Shown here: positions 33,241 through 41,627 of the stretch, piece by piece
Position numbering within the stretch: the stretch's first letter is position 1
Layout: every line of letters begins with the position of its first letter
Source of the DNA: Bacillota bacterium
GTDB taxonomy: Bacteria > Bacillota > Clostridia > Oscillospirales > Ruminococcaceae
DNA length: 64,000 nucleotides
Direction of reading: 5' to 3'
Assembly: GCA_023457355.1 (NCBI GenBank)
Contig: JAEWLW010000009.1
Location: 15,638-79,637 of the forward strand
The notes under the pieces: model-generated
What the model was told of the DNA's origin: nothing
The model's input: only the letters and a program-made list of their open reading frames with translations
Database searches by the model: none
Made by a program: the position numbers and the translations under genes

Positions 33241-34248
33241 GTGGATATACCAAGTCAGATACCTGCCGATATCCAAAGCGTGGATGAAAAAGAGACGGCT
33301 GTTGTTTTTATGGACGGCATCTCTTCGCTTGAATACGATTTCTCTGATAATCAGGCGCCTGTTCGGGTGCTTCAAAATATCGGCTTGCAAATTAAAAATG
33401 CGGAATGCTGGGGCATTACGGGTCAGCCGGACTATGCGGTGCGGCTGCTGCTGGAAATTATGGGGAACATCCGGCCGTACCACGGCGGAACCTGTGTTCT
33501 GATAGGGCGCGGGATGATGCGCCACAAACGGGTTATCCTGCCGCATGTTTTTTATATCGGCGATACAAAAATGCTGTACAGTCATCTGAATGTGCTGGAG
33601 TATCTGATGCTGGCGTTGGCCAAGCTGGATTCGGACAGGTTGTCACTTCAGGAAAATTTGCTGCAACAGCTGCTAGGGTTGGGTCTTGGCAGCATGGTGC
33701 TGGCACCGGTCGGCGCGCTGACCGAGGAACAAAAAGCGGTTGTGTGCCTTGTGGCCGCGTCTTACGCGCAAGGCAATTTAATCCTCTTTAATTTTCCCGA
33801 TTGCATGTTTGACGCCGGTTTGTCAGGAAGTATCGCCCAACTGGCAGATATCATCAGGCGGCGCGACAACACGCTTGTTTTAGGAACAGGGTGCTGTGCA
33901 CTCATTGAAAAAGGATGCAGCCACACCGCCTATATCGCCGGCGGCAGACTGCTGTATCAGGGTACTGTGGAAAATTTGAAGCGGCAGTACGATAAAACGC
34001 TCGTTGTGATGCGTGACAAAAACATCGGGGAGATCCGGGAAAGGCTCGCCCCGCTGCTGCCCGGTTACAGGTTTGTCATCAGGGACGGGGCGCTTTATAT
34101 CGGCAGCGCGTCGCCCCAGCCGGACGAAAGGGTCATCTATCAGAAAATGGCGCAGGCCGGCCTTGTGCCGGATTTTGTGGCGCGTCACGAGAAAACCGTC
34201 AAAAATGCTTACGAGGAAATTGTTTCGACGTATGATTTACCGGAATAG
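33241..34248 (+). CDS. ABC-transporter ATPase-like protein with all catalytic motifs lost
   Basis: A 335-residue protein with the layout of an ABC ATPase but degenerate motifs (numbering from the GTG). The P-loop position reads WGITGQPDYAVRLLLEIMG near 57, with Val and Arg where Lys and Thr/Ser belong. The signature reads GALTEEQKAV near 159 in place of LSGGQ. Walker B reads LILFNFPDC near 180 with Asn-Phe for Asp-Glu. The switch-His region reads LVLGTGCC. The rest (GGRLLYQGTVENLK) is ABC-like. The frame is intact and overlaps both neighbours, so it is not decayed. GTG 33241 follows GGGGGA by 7 bases; in-frame ATGs at 33217 and 33226 are alternatives. Confidence 0.7.
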   Translation: MDIPSQIPADIQSVDEKETAVVFMDGISSLEYDFSDNQAPVRVLQNIGLQIKNAECWGITGQPDYAVRLLLEIMGNIRPYHGGTCVLIGRGMMRHKRVILPHVFYIGDTKMLYSHLNVLEYLMLALAKLDSDRLSLQENLLQQLLGLGLGSMVLAPVGALTEEQKAVVCLVAASYAQGNLILFNFPDCMFDAGLSGSIAQLADIIRRRDNTLVLGTGCCALIEKGCSHTAYIAGGRLLYQGTVENLKRQYDKTLVVMRDKNIGEIRERLAPLLPGYRFVIRDGALYIGSASPQPDERVIYQKMAQAGLVPDFVARHEKTVKNAYEEIVSTYDLPE

Positions 34249-35629
34249 CTATTGGAGCAAGGAACTGCGTCAGGGCTACCCTGAAAAGAAGATCGGCGCC
34301 AAAAGACAAAATGCGTTTGCCGTCTTTTCGGGGCTGTTTTCCTTTGTTCTTTATTTTACGCTGCAAACCTTAAAAGAGAGCGTTGTTTACGATACATTCC
34401 CGGAGATTATGCAGGCCAGCTATTTTTCCACGCTGTATGTCTATATTCACATAGCGTTTTTTCTGAATGCCCTCTATTTGATGATTTATTATGATGTGCT
34501 CTTTTTGTCGGAAATTAAGAATAATGCCTGGTATCTGCTGATAAAAATGCGGTATCGCCCTTCGACAATGATTTTTTTAAAGCTGGTGGCCCTTGTGGCA
34601 TTTATCCTTAAAAACTATGCGGTCGGCTTTGCCGTTACGGCCTTGTTATCTGTTTTTTTGAAGTTTCCATTTGTGCTTTCCTATATTCCCGCGCTGTTTA
34701 TCAGCGGGTTTTTGGATTTGATCGCCATGCTTATCCTGTCGTTGACCCTTTCGCTGTTTGTACGCGACCCGGTCAATACTCGCGGGCTCATCGCCGTTTG
34801 CGCTGTTGCCGTCAAGATGCTGGAGACCTTCACCGGATACGACGTTATTTTGAAGAACAGGATAGCCATGCAGAACATAGCCGTTCTCTTTGATGCCGGT
34901 CAATCCATTTACTTTCCGGTTGTCGCTGCTATGACAGCCCTTTGCGGATGGATCTATGTGCTGCGGGCCGGTTATCTGGCGAAATACTACAGTGCCAAGG
35001 AGGCCATATTCCCCCGAACGGTCAGCGCCGGGCAAATTCATCCGGCGACGGGCAGAATTGTACCCACGGGCATCAGAATGAAAGCGCCGTGGGTGAAGAA
35101 GGCCATCCATGGCGCGGCCGGTGCGGTGCTGGTGGCGGTTATTCTGATCAATTTGTTTTTTAATCTGTTTATTATTTTCATCAATGCGGTAACGCCTGGA
35201 AAAGAGGTTGCGATAGGGGGAAGAATTCCGCTTATTTTTCAGTCTGAAACCATGTTCCCGGAAATTATGAAAAACGACCTGGCCTTTTTTAGCCGGACCG
35301 ACGACGCGAGCCGCCTTGAAACAGGGCAGATCATACTGTTTGAACAGGATAACCTGCTTTATGTTGAAAGAATTATTCAGAAAAACGCCGACACATTGGT
35401 GGTTGATATTGATCATTACCCGCCGATGGCCCAACCCGGCGCCATGCGCAAAACGGTGCCCGTGCCGGACGTGCACGGCATTTACGTCGGAAAAAACCGG
35501 TGGCTGGGGGCGTTGATTCTGTTTGCGAATACCATCATCGGAAGAATTGTTTTTTTAATTGTGCCGACATTTTTCCTCTTTTATCGCGAACAGATCATCG
35601 CCCTGTTTAAAAAGAGGGGCGAGCGCTGA
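34232..35629 (+). CDS. ABC-2-like permease fused to a signal-peptidase-like domain with substituted catalytic residues
   Basis: A 465-residue protein. Residues 1-255 hold about six hydrophobic segments with an ABC-2-permease look (cytoplasmic N terminus, then IKNNAWYLLIKMRYRPSTM as a coupling-helix-like stretch). After a linker and a helix at 295-318, residues 327-435 follow the signal peptidase I plan: RIPLIFQSETMFPEIMKNDL, then LETGQIILF, then LYVERIIQ, then HGIYVGKNRWLG, and a last helix at 430-452. The nucleophile position is Thr340 (SETM for GSM) and the His/Lys position is Glu379 (VERI for VTHRV), so cleavage activity is doubtful. It overlaps the pseudo-ATPase gene by 17 bp. ATG 34205 is a possible alternative start. 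Confidence 0.72.
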   Translation: MIYRNSYWSKELRQGYPEKKIGAKRQNAFAVFSGLFSFVLYFTLQTLKESVVYDTFPEIMQASYFSTLYVYIHIAFFLNALYLMIYYDVLFLSEIKNNAWYLLIKMRYRPSTMIFLKLVALVAFILKNYAVGFAVTALLSVFLKFPFVLSYIPALFISGFLDLIAMLILSLTLSLFVRDPVNTRGLIAVCAVAVKMLETFTGYDVILKNRIAMQNIAVLFDAGQSIYFPVVAAMTALCGWIYVLRAGYLAKYYSAKEAIFPRTVSAGQIHPATGRIVPTGIRMKAPWVKKAIHGAAGAVLVAVILINLFFNLFIIFINAVTPGKEVAIGGRIPLIFQSETMFPEIMKNDLAFFSRTDDASRLETGQIILFEQDNLLYVERIIQKNADTLVVDIDHYPPMAQPGAMRKTVPVPDVHGIYVGKNRWLGALILFANTIIGRIVFLIVPTFFLFYREQIIALFKKRGER

Positions 35630-35679
35630 CAGGTTCTTCAACGTTGTACCCTGGCAGAGGCATGGGGCTGTTATTGGTG

Positions 35680-35723
35680 GAGCAGTAAAAGGGCCCGGCT
35701 TTTGCCGGACCCTTTTACTGCTC
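35680..35723. terminator. Strong bidirectional terminator
   Basis: A 20-bp stem with one mismatch (35680-35699 with 35704-35723) and a TTTT loop separates the convergent fusion-permease and tctA genes. Confidence 0.85.
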
Positions 35724-35764
35724 GCAAACGGTCAGAATCAGAAATGCATCGTATGACGTGAAAG

Positions 35765-37309
35765 TCAATCCTCGTGCGCGGTATCCGCCAGAGCGTTGGG
35801 GTCAGCCGGGGCCGCCTTTTTGTTAATAACTTTCATCAGCACCGGGCTGAACAGCGCAAAGATTACTAAAACAGCCAGTGCCATTGAAATGGGGCGGGTC
35901 ATAAAATAGTTGAAAAATCCGATGCGCTTGGTGATGACCAGCGTCTGGCGGAAGTTGGTTTCCGCAATAGGCCCAAGAATCATTGCAAGAACCACAGGGG
36001 CGGTTGCAAAGCCGTATTTACGCATAAAATAACCGACCAGCCCAAAAATCAACATGACATAAACATCAAAGATGCTCTGCCGCACGGCATAAGAGCCCAC
36101 GGTGGAAAGCGCAATAATGATCGGTGCCAGCACGGTCATCTTTACAGTGGATATTTTGACGACCTGTTTGCAGACCAGCAGGCCGCAGACGCCCATCAGG
36201 ATATTGGCCAGCATGAAAGCCAGAATGATACAGTAAACAACCGGGCCGGTCAAGGCGTCGGAAAACAGCTTGTAACCGGGGTTGAGGCCTTTGATCATCA
36301 GGCCGCCCAGCATGATGGCCGCCACGCCGGAGCCCGGGATTCCCAGCGTCAAAAGGGGAATCAGTGCGCCGCCGGTCACGGCATTGTTCGCCGTTTCTGA
36401 AGCTGCTATGCCCACCAGGGAACCATGCCCGAACTCTTCGGGGTGCTTGGAGGAATTCTTGGCGGTATTATAAGAGATCCAGGAGCCGATGTCGCCGCCG
36501 GCACCGGGCAGAATGCCCACCAGAATGCCGATGATCGAGCTCTGGGCAATGGTTGGGATAAGCGGTTTAAATTCCGGCCAGGGGAGCAGCGGGCTGCCCG
36601 TGAGGTTTTTGGCACTCTCGTCCAGAATGGTTTTTTTGCCTTTCACCACATCTTCAATTGAGAACATAACCTGGCTCAGCGAGAACAGTCCGATCATAGC
36701 GGGTACCAGTTGGACACCGGCCTGAAGCTCCAGCATGCCGAAGCAGTAACGGGGCGCCGAGCTTTGAATATCCAGCCCGATGCAGCCGATCATCAGACCC
36801 AGGCATCCCGAAAGAAGGCCCTTCATCATATTGTCGCCGGCCAGCGAGCCGATGATGGTCAGGCCGAACACGCCGATCAGAAAATATTCCAGACTGCTGA
36901 ATTTTAAAGCCACCTGTGAGAGCGCCGGGGCGATAAGCAGCAAAGCAATGGCGGAGACCGTGCCGCCGATCATCGAACAAACGGTGGAGGTACCGATGGC
37001 CTTGAGGCCCTTGCCCTGCTTTGTGAGGGCAAACCCGTCGGCCGCGGTTGCGGCGGATGCGGGCGTGCCGGGTGTATGCAGCAGGCAGGCTGTGACAGAG
37101 CCGCCATAGATGGCGGAAGTATAAACGGCGACCAGCAGTGTGATTCCGGCTTCGCCGCTCATGCTGAAGGTGACCGGAATCAGCAGCGCAACGGCCATGG
37201 AGGCAGACAGGCCGGGCATGGCGCCAATGAACATGCCGCCCAATGTGCCTGTAATCAACGCCAGAATAACATCCAGATGTGTGAGCAGTTCTAAACCTTT
37301 TATAATCAT
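35765..37309 (-). CDS. tctA: Tripartite tricarboxylate transporter large permease TctA
   Basis: A 514-residue membrane protein with about 11-12 hydrophobic segments and the family features GTLGGMFIGAMPGLSASMAVAL near 20, YGGSVTACLLHTPGTPASAAT near 70, GILPGAGGDIGSWISY near 265 and GGALIPLLTLGIPGSGVAAIML near 315. It is the main channel of a TTT system for citrate-like or other carboxylic acids, driven by an ion gradient. With tctB and tctC upstream on the same strand, the set is complete. The neighbouring hydroxy-acid genes suggest a 2-hydroxy- or 2-oxo-acid ligand. Confidence 0.95.
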   Translation of the reverse strand: MIIKGLELLTHLDVILALITGTLGGMFIGAMPGLSASMAVALLIPVTFSMSGEAGITLLVAVYTSAIYGGSVTACLLHTPGTPASAATAADGFALTKQGKGLKAIGTSTVCSMIGGTVSAIALLLIAPALSQVALKFSSLEYFLIGVFGLTIIGSLAGDNMMKGLLSGCLGLMIGCIGLDIQSSAPRYCFGMLELQAGVQLVPAMIGLFSLSQVMFSIEDVVKGKKTILDESAKNLTGSPLLPWPEFKPLIPTIAQSSIIGILVGILPGAGGDIGSWISYNTAKNSSKHPEEFGHGSLVGIAASETANNAVTGGALIPLLTLGIPGSGVAAIMLGGLMIKGLNPGYKLFSDALTGPVVYCIILAFMLANILMGVCGLLVCKQVVKISTVKMTVLAPIIIALSTVGSYAVRQSIFDVYVMLIFGLVGYFMRKYGFATAPVVLAMILGPIAETNFRQTLVITKRIGFFNYFMTRPISMALAVLVIFALFSPVLMKVINKKAAPADPNALADTAHED

Positions 37310-37320
37310 GTCGGCACCCC

Positions 37321-37755
37321 CTATCTCATCAGCGGCACTTTGAGTACCATCACAAACAAGGCATAGATAAATGCCAGGTAGATGACATCAATGGTGATGA
37401 TCAGCCAGAGCGGTTTCACCTTTTCAACCAGCATAAATACGAGAAGCATAATGGCGGTTGCGACAAAATAGTTGAAAAAGTTGAACAGCAGACAGTACAG
37501 CACCACGCCCAAAAACATGAGGATGGGCATTTTGATTTCGTCAATGGATGTATATCCCGCATCCGGGGAATTTTTGCGGAGTTGGCTGACACTGCGAACC
37601 AGCAAAGCGGTGTTGCACACGATAGCCACAGTCAGAATCATATGCGGCATGACTTCCGACCCGCTCTTCATGGTTAAGGTCTGCCAGTAACAAAATAGAA
37701 TAAACAAATAAATCAAAGCACAGACCAAAATATCCTGCTTCGCCTTTTTGCACAC
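37321..37755 (-). CDS. tctB: Tripartite tricarboxylate transporter small permease TctB
   Basis: A 144-residue protein with four hydrophobic segments in the TctB layout: first helix (ILVCALIYLFILFCYWQTL), a charged middle (LRKNSPDAGYTSIDEIK) and paired C-terminal helices (VVLYCLLFNFFNYFVATAI). It lies 11 bp before tctA and belongs to the same operon. The start is GTG with GGGGAGG ahead. TctB is poorly conserved, so the call rests on topology and position. Confidence 0.9.
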   Translation of the reverse strand: MCKKAKQDILVCALIYLFILFCYWQTLTMKSGSEVMPHMILTVAIVCNTALLVRSVSQLRKNSPDAGYTSIDEIKMPILMFLGVVLYCLLFNFFNYFVATAIMLLVFMLVEKVKPLWLIITIDVIYLAFIYALFVMVLKVPLMR

Positions 37756-37854
37756 AAGTAAGTCCTCCCCTTCTTATACGTTGCGCTTTTGAGGTAGCGC
37801 GCCCGGGTGTTCCATAGCGCCGTGCGAATACCGGCTATCGTTTCAAAACAGCAA

Positions 37855-38901
37855 TCACACACCGTACACTTCGCGGGCAATGCTTTGAATTTCGTTGAGG
37901 TAGTCGGTGTAGGCCTGTCCCTCCTGGAAATCGGTGGTGGTGTAGATGTCCATCAGCTGCTTGATCATGTCGGGATCCTGAACCGCTTTTTTGACGGCGG
38001 CGCTCAGGGCGGCCTTAATGTCATCGGGAACGCTCTTGAGCATCGCATAACCGCGGCTGGAGCAGCCGACAATCTTGTTCCCGGTCAGTTCTTCATAGGT
38101 GGGGACATCGGGCAGGTTGGGGTCGCGCTTTTCGGCAAAAACGCAGAGGATTTTGTACTGCCCCTCTTTGTCTCCGGCCACCATCTCAGAAACGTTGCCC
38201 ATAGCGAAATCGGTTGTGCCGTTGAGCAGCATGGTGATGTTGTCGCCCGAGCCGCCGGAAGCGATGATGTCAATTTCGCCGCCGATATTCTTCGCCATGA
38301 GACGGTCGGCCGTGGCGTCGTCTGAAGTGATGCCCAATCCGGAAGCCGAGGTGATTAAAGAGCCCTGCTTCTTCCAGTATTCAGAGAAGGTCGCCCAGTC
38401 GGAGAAGCGGTCATCGTCCGTGCGGATGGCCATGCAGTTCGAGTCGGTAACCTGGTTGCAGATCAGCTCAAAGTCGTTCTGATCATACTTCATGGTGTTG
38501 TCCGGGTCATATTTGCCTGCGGTGACGTTCGGACTGTTGATTAAGAAGAAGCTATAGCCGTCAGCCGGTGTGTTTTCCATCATTTGATTCCACATGACCC
38601 AGCCGGAGGCACCGGCGACATTTTCCACCGTGCAGGTTGTGCCCAGAATTTCGCCGACTTTAACAGCCATTAAACGGCAGAGCGTGTCCGAGCTGCCGCC
38701 GGCGGAATAGCCGCAATACAGGATAATATTTTTCTTGCCGGGGTAAGTGCTCGCACCGGCGGTGCTGGAAGCTGCGGCGGGAGCGGCAGTCGGGGTGCCG
38801 CCAGACGCATTCGCCTTGGAAGGGGACGACGAACCACAGGCGCTCAGGGTCATGGCAATAGCCAGCGCAACTGCCGCCATAGAAATAGATTTCCTTTTCA
38901 T
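37855..38901 (-). CDS. tctC: Tripartite tricarboxylate transporter substrate-binding lipoprotein (TctC/Bug family)
   Basis: A 348-residue lipoprotein: signal with lipobox TLSAC near residue 22, an Ala/Ser/Thr-rich tether to about 55, then a Bug-type binding domain. Family marks are LYCGYSAGGSSDTLCRLMAV near 65 (the first substrate loop), VENVAGASGWVMWNQM near 95 and NVSEMVAGDKEGQYKILCVFAEKR near 225. Bug proteins bind carboxylates through two loops and water contacts. ATG 38901 was chosen because AAGGAG stands ahead; an earlier ATG (38925) lies upstream of that site. First gene of the tctCBA operon. Confidence 0.93.
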   Translation of the reverse strand: MKRKSISMAAVALAIAMTLSACGSSSPSKANASGGTPTAAPAAASSTAGASTYPGKKNIILYCGYSAGGSSDTLCRLMAVKVGEILGTTCTVENVAGASGWVMWNQMMENTPADGYSFFLINSPNVTAGKYDPDNTMKYDQNDFELICNQVTDSNCMAIRTDDDRFSDWATFSEYWKKQGSLITSASGLGITSDDATADRLMAKNIGGEIDIIASGGSGDNITMLLNGTTDFAMGNVSEMVAGDKEGQYKILCVFAEKRDPNLPDVPTYEELTGNKIVGCSSRGYAMLKSVPDDIKAALSAAVKKAVQDPDMIKQLMDIYTTTDFQEGQAYTDYLNEIQSIAREVYGV

Positions 38902-39392
38902 ACTTGTTTTCTCCTTCTTTTTCATCTATCTATTCGAGAGACTAAAGCTCGAATAAACTATAGTGATGTTTTGGACTTTGGTCTGCTTACCAGAAATGCT
39001 TATTTAAGTGCCGGAAAGTATCGCCGGTTTTTAGCTGCAATGCCGGTGGCGCAAAGCGTTTTGTACATACGGATGAAGGAAGTGCGAACAACAGTGGTGG
39101 ACAGAAAATATGAAATGAAAGATTGCCGACAGAGAACTGGCAAATTGCACATATAATCATGATATATAGGTGCGTTTTTATACAAAAACGGCTGGTACAT
39201 CAACTATAACACAATTTATAAATTCGTGTACTGGCAAAAAAATTATACTTATCATAGCAAAAAGGATATACTTCAAGCTTGCCGGGTATGCTGTTTTCAG
39301 GCGTATGTTGTGCCCCAAAAGCGCCGATGGGCTTAAAATACACCGCTGAAAGTAAACTTTTCTGTCCAATTTCTGCGGTGCATATTAGTCGT
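38902..39392. other. Intergenic region upstream of tctC
   Basis: Contains the tctC leader and an AT-rich stretch (39140-39270) with short inverted repeats such as GCACATATAATCATGATATATAGGTGC (39147-39173, imperfect), which could be an operator or promoter. No gene is supported; short frames on both strands match nothing. Confidence 0.4.
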
Positions 39393-40358
39393 TTAAATAT
39401 TAACGATGTGAGTTGGGCTGCCGTTGAGATAGGCCTGAACATTGGCGACGGTGCAATCCATGATGCGCTGGCGGCTTTCTTTGGGTGCCCAGGAGATATG
39501 CGGTGTAATGATGCAGTTTTTAGCTTTAAGCAATGGGTTATCGCCGCGGATGGGTTCGGTTGAAACAACATCCAAACCGGCCGCGTAGATTTTGCCGCTG
39601 TTCAAAGCGTCTGCAAGGTCCTGCTCAACAATCAACTGGCCCCGGCTGTTGTTGAGCAGAATAACGCCGTCTTTCATTTTAGCGATGGATTCTTTGCGGA
39701 TGATGCCCTGTGTCTCGGGGAAGAGCGGGCAATGCAGCGCAATAACATCCGATTCGGATAAAAGGGTGTCCAGGTCGACATATTCGGCGATAGCACGGCC
39801 GCTTTCACTTTCAAAACGGTCAAAAGCCAGCACCCGCATATCCATAGCCCTGGCGATTTTGCCGGTCTGCTGCCCGATGCGGCCAAAACCGATAATGCCC
39901 ATTGTTTTATTCGCCAGCTCAATCAGCGGGTAGTCCCAGTAACACCAGTCGGCGCAGTTCTCCCAGCGGCCTTGATGGACGGTTTGGCTGTGATGCGCCA
40001 CATGATGGCAGATTTCCAGCAGCATGGCAATGGCAAACTGCCCCACGGCTGCGGTGCCATAGGTGGGCACGTTGGAAACCGGTATGTTCTTTTCGCGGGC
40101 ATAGGCATAATCCACAACGTTGTAGCCGGTGGCCAAAACACTGATGAATGCCAGGCTGGGGCTGGCGTCGATCACCCTTTTTGTGATGGGCGTCTTGTTG
40201 GTAAGGACAACCTGTGCGCCTTTGATACGGCTGATTGCTTCATCCTCATCCGTTAAGCTGGTGCGGTCATAAACCGTCAGCTCCCCCAGGTGTGCCAGCG
40301 CATCCCAACTCAGGTCGCCGGGGTTTTCGGTATATCCGTCCAGAACAACAATTTTCAT
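39393..40358 (-). CDS. D-2-hydroxyacid dehydrogenase, glycerate-dehydrogenase-like
   Basis: A 321-residue NAD(P)-dependent enzyme that interconverts a 2-hydroxyacid and 2-oxoacid. The cofactor fold shows MGIIGFGRIGQQTGKIAR near 148. The catalytic set is Arg in NNSRGQLI near 233, Glu in VVSTEPIRGDNP near 262 and His in ITPHISWAP near 283. The long WENCADWCYWDYPLIEL loop is like glycerate/hydroxypyruvate reductases. ATG 40358 was chosen with GGAAGGGAG ahead; the frame extends to 40391. Its likely promoter at 40722-40750 is a mirror twin of the one driving the 44984 gene, so the two are probably co-regulated. Confidence 0.92.
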   Translation of the reverse strand: MKIVVLDGYTENPGDLSWDALAHLGELTVYDRTSLTDEDEAISRIKGAQVVLTNKTPITKRVIDASPSLAFISVLATGYNVVDYAYAREKNIPVSNVPTYGTAAVGQFAIAMLLEICHHVAHHSQTVHQGRWENCADWCYWDYPLIELANKTMGIIGFGRIGQQTGKIARAMDMRVLAFDRFESESGRAIAEYVDLDTLLSESDVIALHCPLFPETQGIIRKESIAKMKDGVILLNNSRGQLIVEQDLADALNSGKIYAAGLDVVSTEPIRGDNPLLKAKNCIITPHISWAPKESRQRIMDCTVANVQAYLNGSPTHIVNI

Positions 40359-40701
40359 AACCGGAACGCTCCCTTCCAACTGCGCGATCAATCACAGCGA
40401 ATCAAAATACGATGCCGTACTATTGACGGTATCACGTTTTTACGGCCTTGTAAAAGACGGCTTTTCCTATTAATCCATAAGAGTTTGCCTATATATGAGG
40501 TTTGAACATTTTAAAAGTGTCACATCAACAGTGAAAACCATGCAGCTGTATAGCTGATTTTAATTGTGATTTTTAAAAACGATTTGCAGGTGATTCACTA
40601 AAAAATAAGTTTGGCCGTCTGTTTTACAATGCACGCCTTGTCATTCGCAAAGCAAATGCTTAGGTATTATCCAAAGGTAGCGGCACAATAAAATAATGCA
40701 T

Positions 40702-40861
40702 TTTAAATCACTACAAATTTAAGTATATCTGCTACATTTACTACATTCAATCGAAGGAATTCTCTAAAATCAGCCTGAAAATTTAGATATTTTATCGGGG
40801 GAACCCCCAATTATAGGTAAAAAGAGAGCCCTTTTACCGCTTTTATGTAGTGAATGCAATC
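40702..40861 (-). repeat. Left arm of an inverted duplication (promoter region)
   Basis: Read on the minus strand this segment matches 44790-44945 on the plus strand, interrupted by small differences. Shared parts are CACTACATAAAA, AATTTAGA-like AT-rich sequence, CGATTGAATGT, GTAAATGT, GCAGATATACTT and TGTAGTGATT. The GTAAAAGGGCTC hairpin at 40818-40840 is a weaker form of the terminator at 44803. Confidence 0.65.
40722..40750 (-). promoter_or_regulatory. Promoter of the 39393 dehydrogenase gene with tandem ATGT boxes
   Basis: On the minus strand TTGAAT (40750-40745), a 17-bp spacer and TATACT (40727-40722). The spacer holds the direct repeat AATGTAGTAAATGTAGC, a plausible activator or repressor site. 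The leader to the start at 40358 is about 360 bases. Confidence 0.65.
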
Positions 40862-40882
40862 GACTGCTTCCGAGCCGCAATC

Positions 40883-41557
40883 TCAGAACGCACAACCGAT
40901 CTCACGGAGTTTTTCATCCACCCACGGACGGGAAAATTCACCTTTTGTGAGGATGTCTTCCATAATTTTGGCCTCTTTGGCCATGGTGTCCCTGGTTGCG
41001 GCGGCTAGACGCTCGGCGTCAGCTGGGTCAATGATGATCACGCCATCTGCATCGCCGACAATAATGTCGCCGGGTTTGACCAGTTTGCCGCCGATAACAA
41101 CGGGCACGTTAATTTCTCCGGGGCCGTTCTTGTAAGGGCCGTTGGGGGTGACGCCCCTGGCATAAACGGCAAAGTCGGTCAGTTTGCCTAATGCTTCGGC
41201 GTCGCGAATTGCGCCGTCGCACACAATGCCTGCAATGCCGCGCGCGCGGCAGTAGCTCACCATGAGCTCGCCGAGGATGGAACGGTCGACGCTGCCGCCC
41301 ACATCAATCATGATGACATCGCCGGGCTGTGCCAGATCCATCGCTTTGTGAAACATCAGGTTGTCGCCTGCGGGCATTCGAACGGTGAAAGCGGTGCCCA
41401 GCAGAGGGCTTTTATTGAAGGGGACGATGGTGGCATCCACCGCGGCGATACGGCCCATGTTGTCGTCGATATTGGCGACAGGCATGCCGCTGAACTGTTC
41501 GACCACCGCTTTGGGCGGACGCGCGATGTCATAAATGATTTTGCATCCGATACTCAT
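40883..41557 (-). CDS. RraA-like aldolase/decarboxylase family protein
   Basis: A 224-residue protein of the RraA/HMG-aldolase fold. It shows GRIAAVDATIVPF near 33, GDVIMIDVGGSVDRSILGELM near 77, GIAGIVCDGAIRDAE near 105 and PGDIIVGDADGVIIID near 155. The Arg-Asp pair (RD of AIRDAE) and the following acidic residues match the class II aldolases that cleave 4-hydroxy-4-methyl-2-oxoglutarate or decarboxylate oxaloacetate. Related names include dimethylmenaquinone methyltransferase, a historical misnomer. ATG 41557 follows GGAGG. It is encoded behind the 41628 dehydrogenase on the same strand. Confidence 0.88.
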   Translation of the reverse strand: MSIGCKIIYDIARPPKAVVEQFSGMPVANIDDNMGRIAAVDATIVPFNKSPLLGTAFTVRMPAGDNLMFHKAMDLAQPGDVIMIDVGGSVDRSILGELMVSYCRARGIAGIVCDGAIRDAEALGKLTDFAVYARGVTPNGPYKNGPGEINVPVVIGGKLVKPGDIIVGDADGVIIIDPADAERLAAATRDTMAKEAKIMEDILTKGEFSRPWVDEKLREIGCAF

Positions 41558-41627
41558 TCTTTTTTCCTCCATTTTTGTTTGATTTCAGCTGAACAGGATT
41601 TCCCGTTCCGGCTGGAATGCATTCTTA

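Noticed and set aside
33217..34248. Pseudogene call for the ABC-like gene
   Set aside because: The frame is full length and overlaps both neighbours, and no stop or shift is seen. Consistent motif loss fits a specialised protein better than decay.
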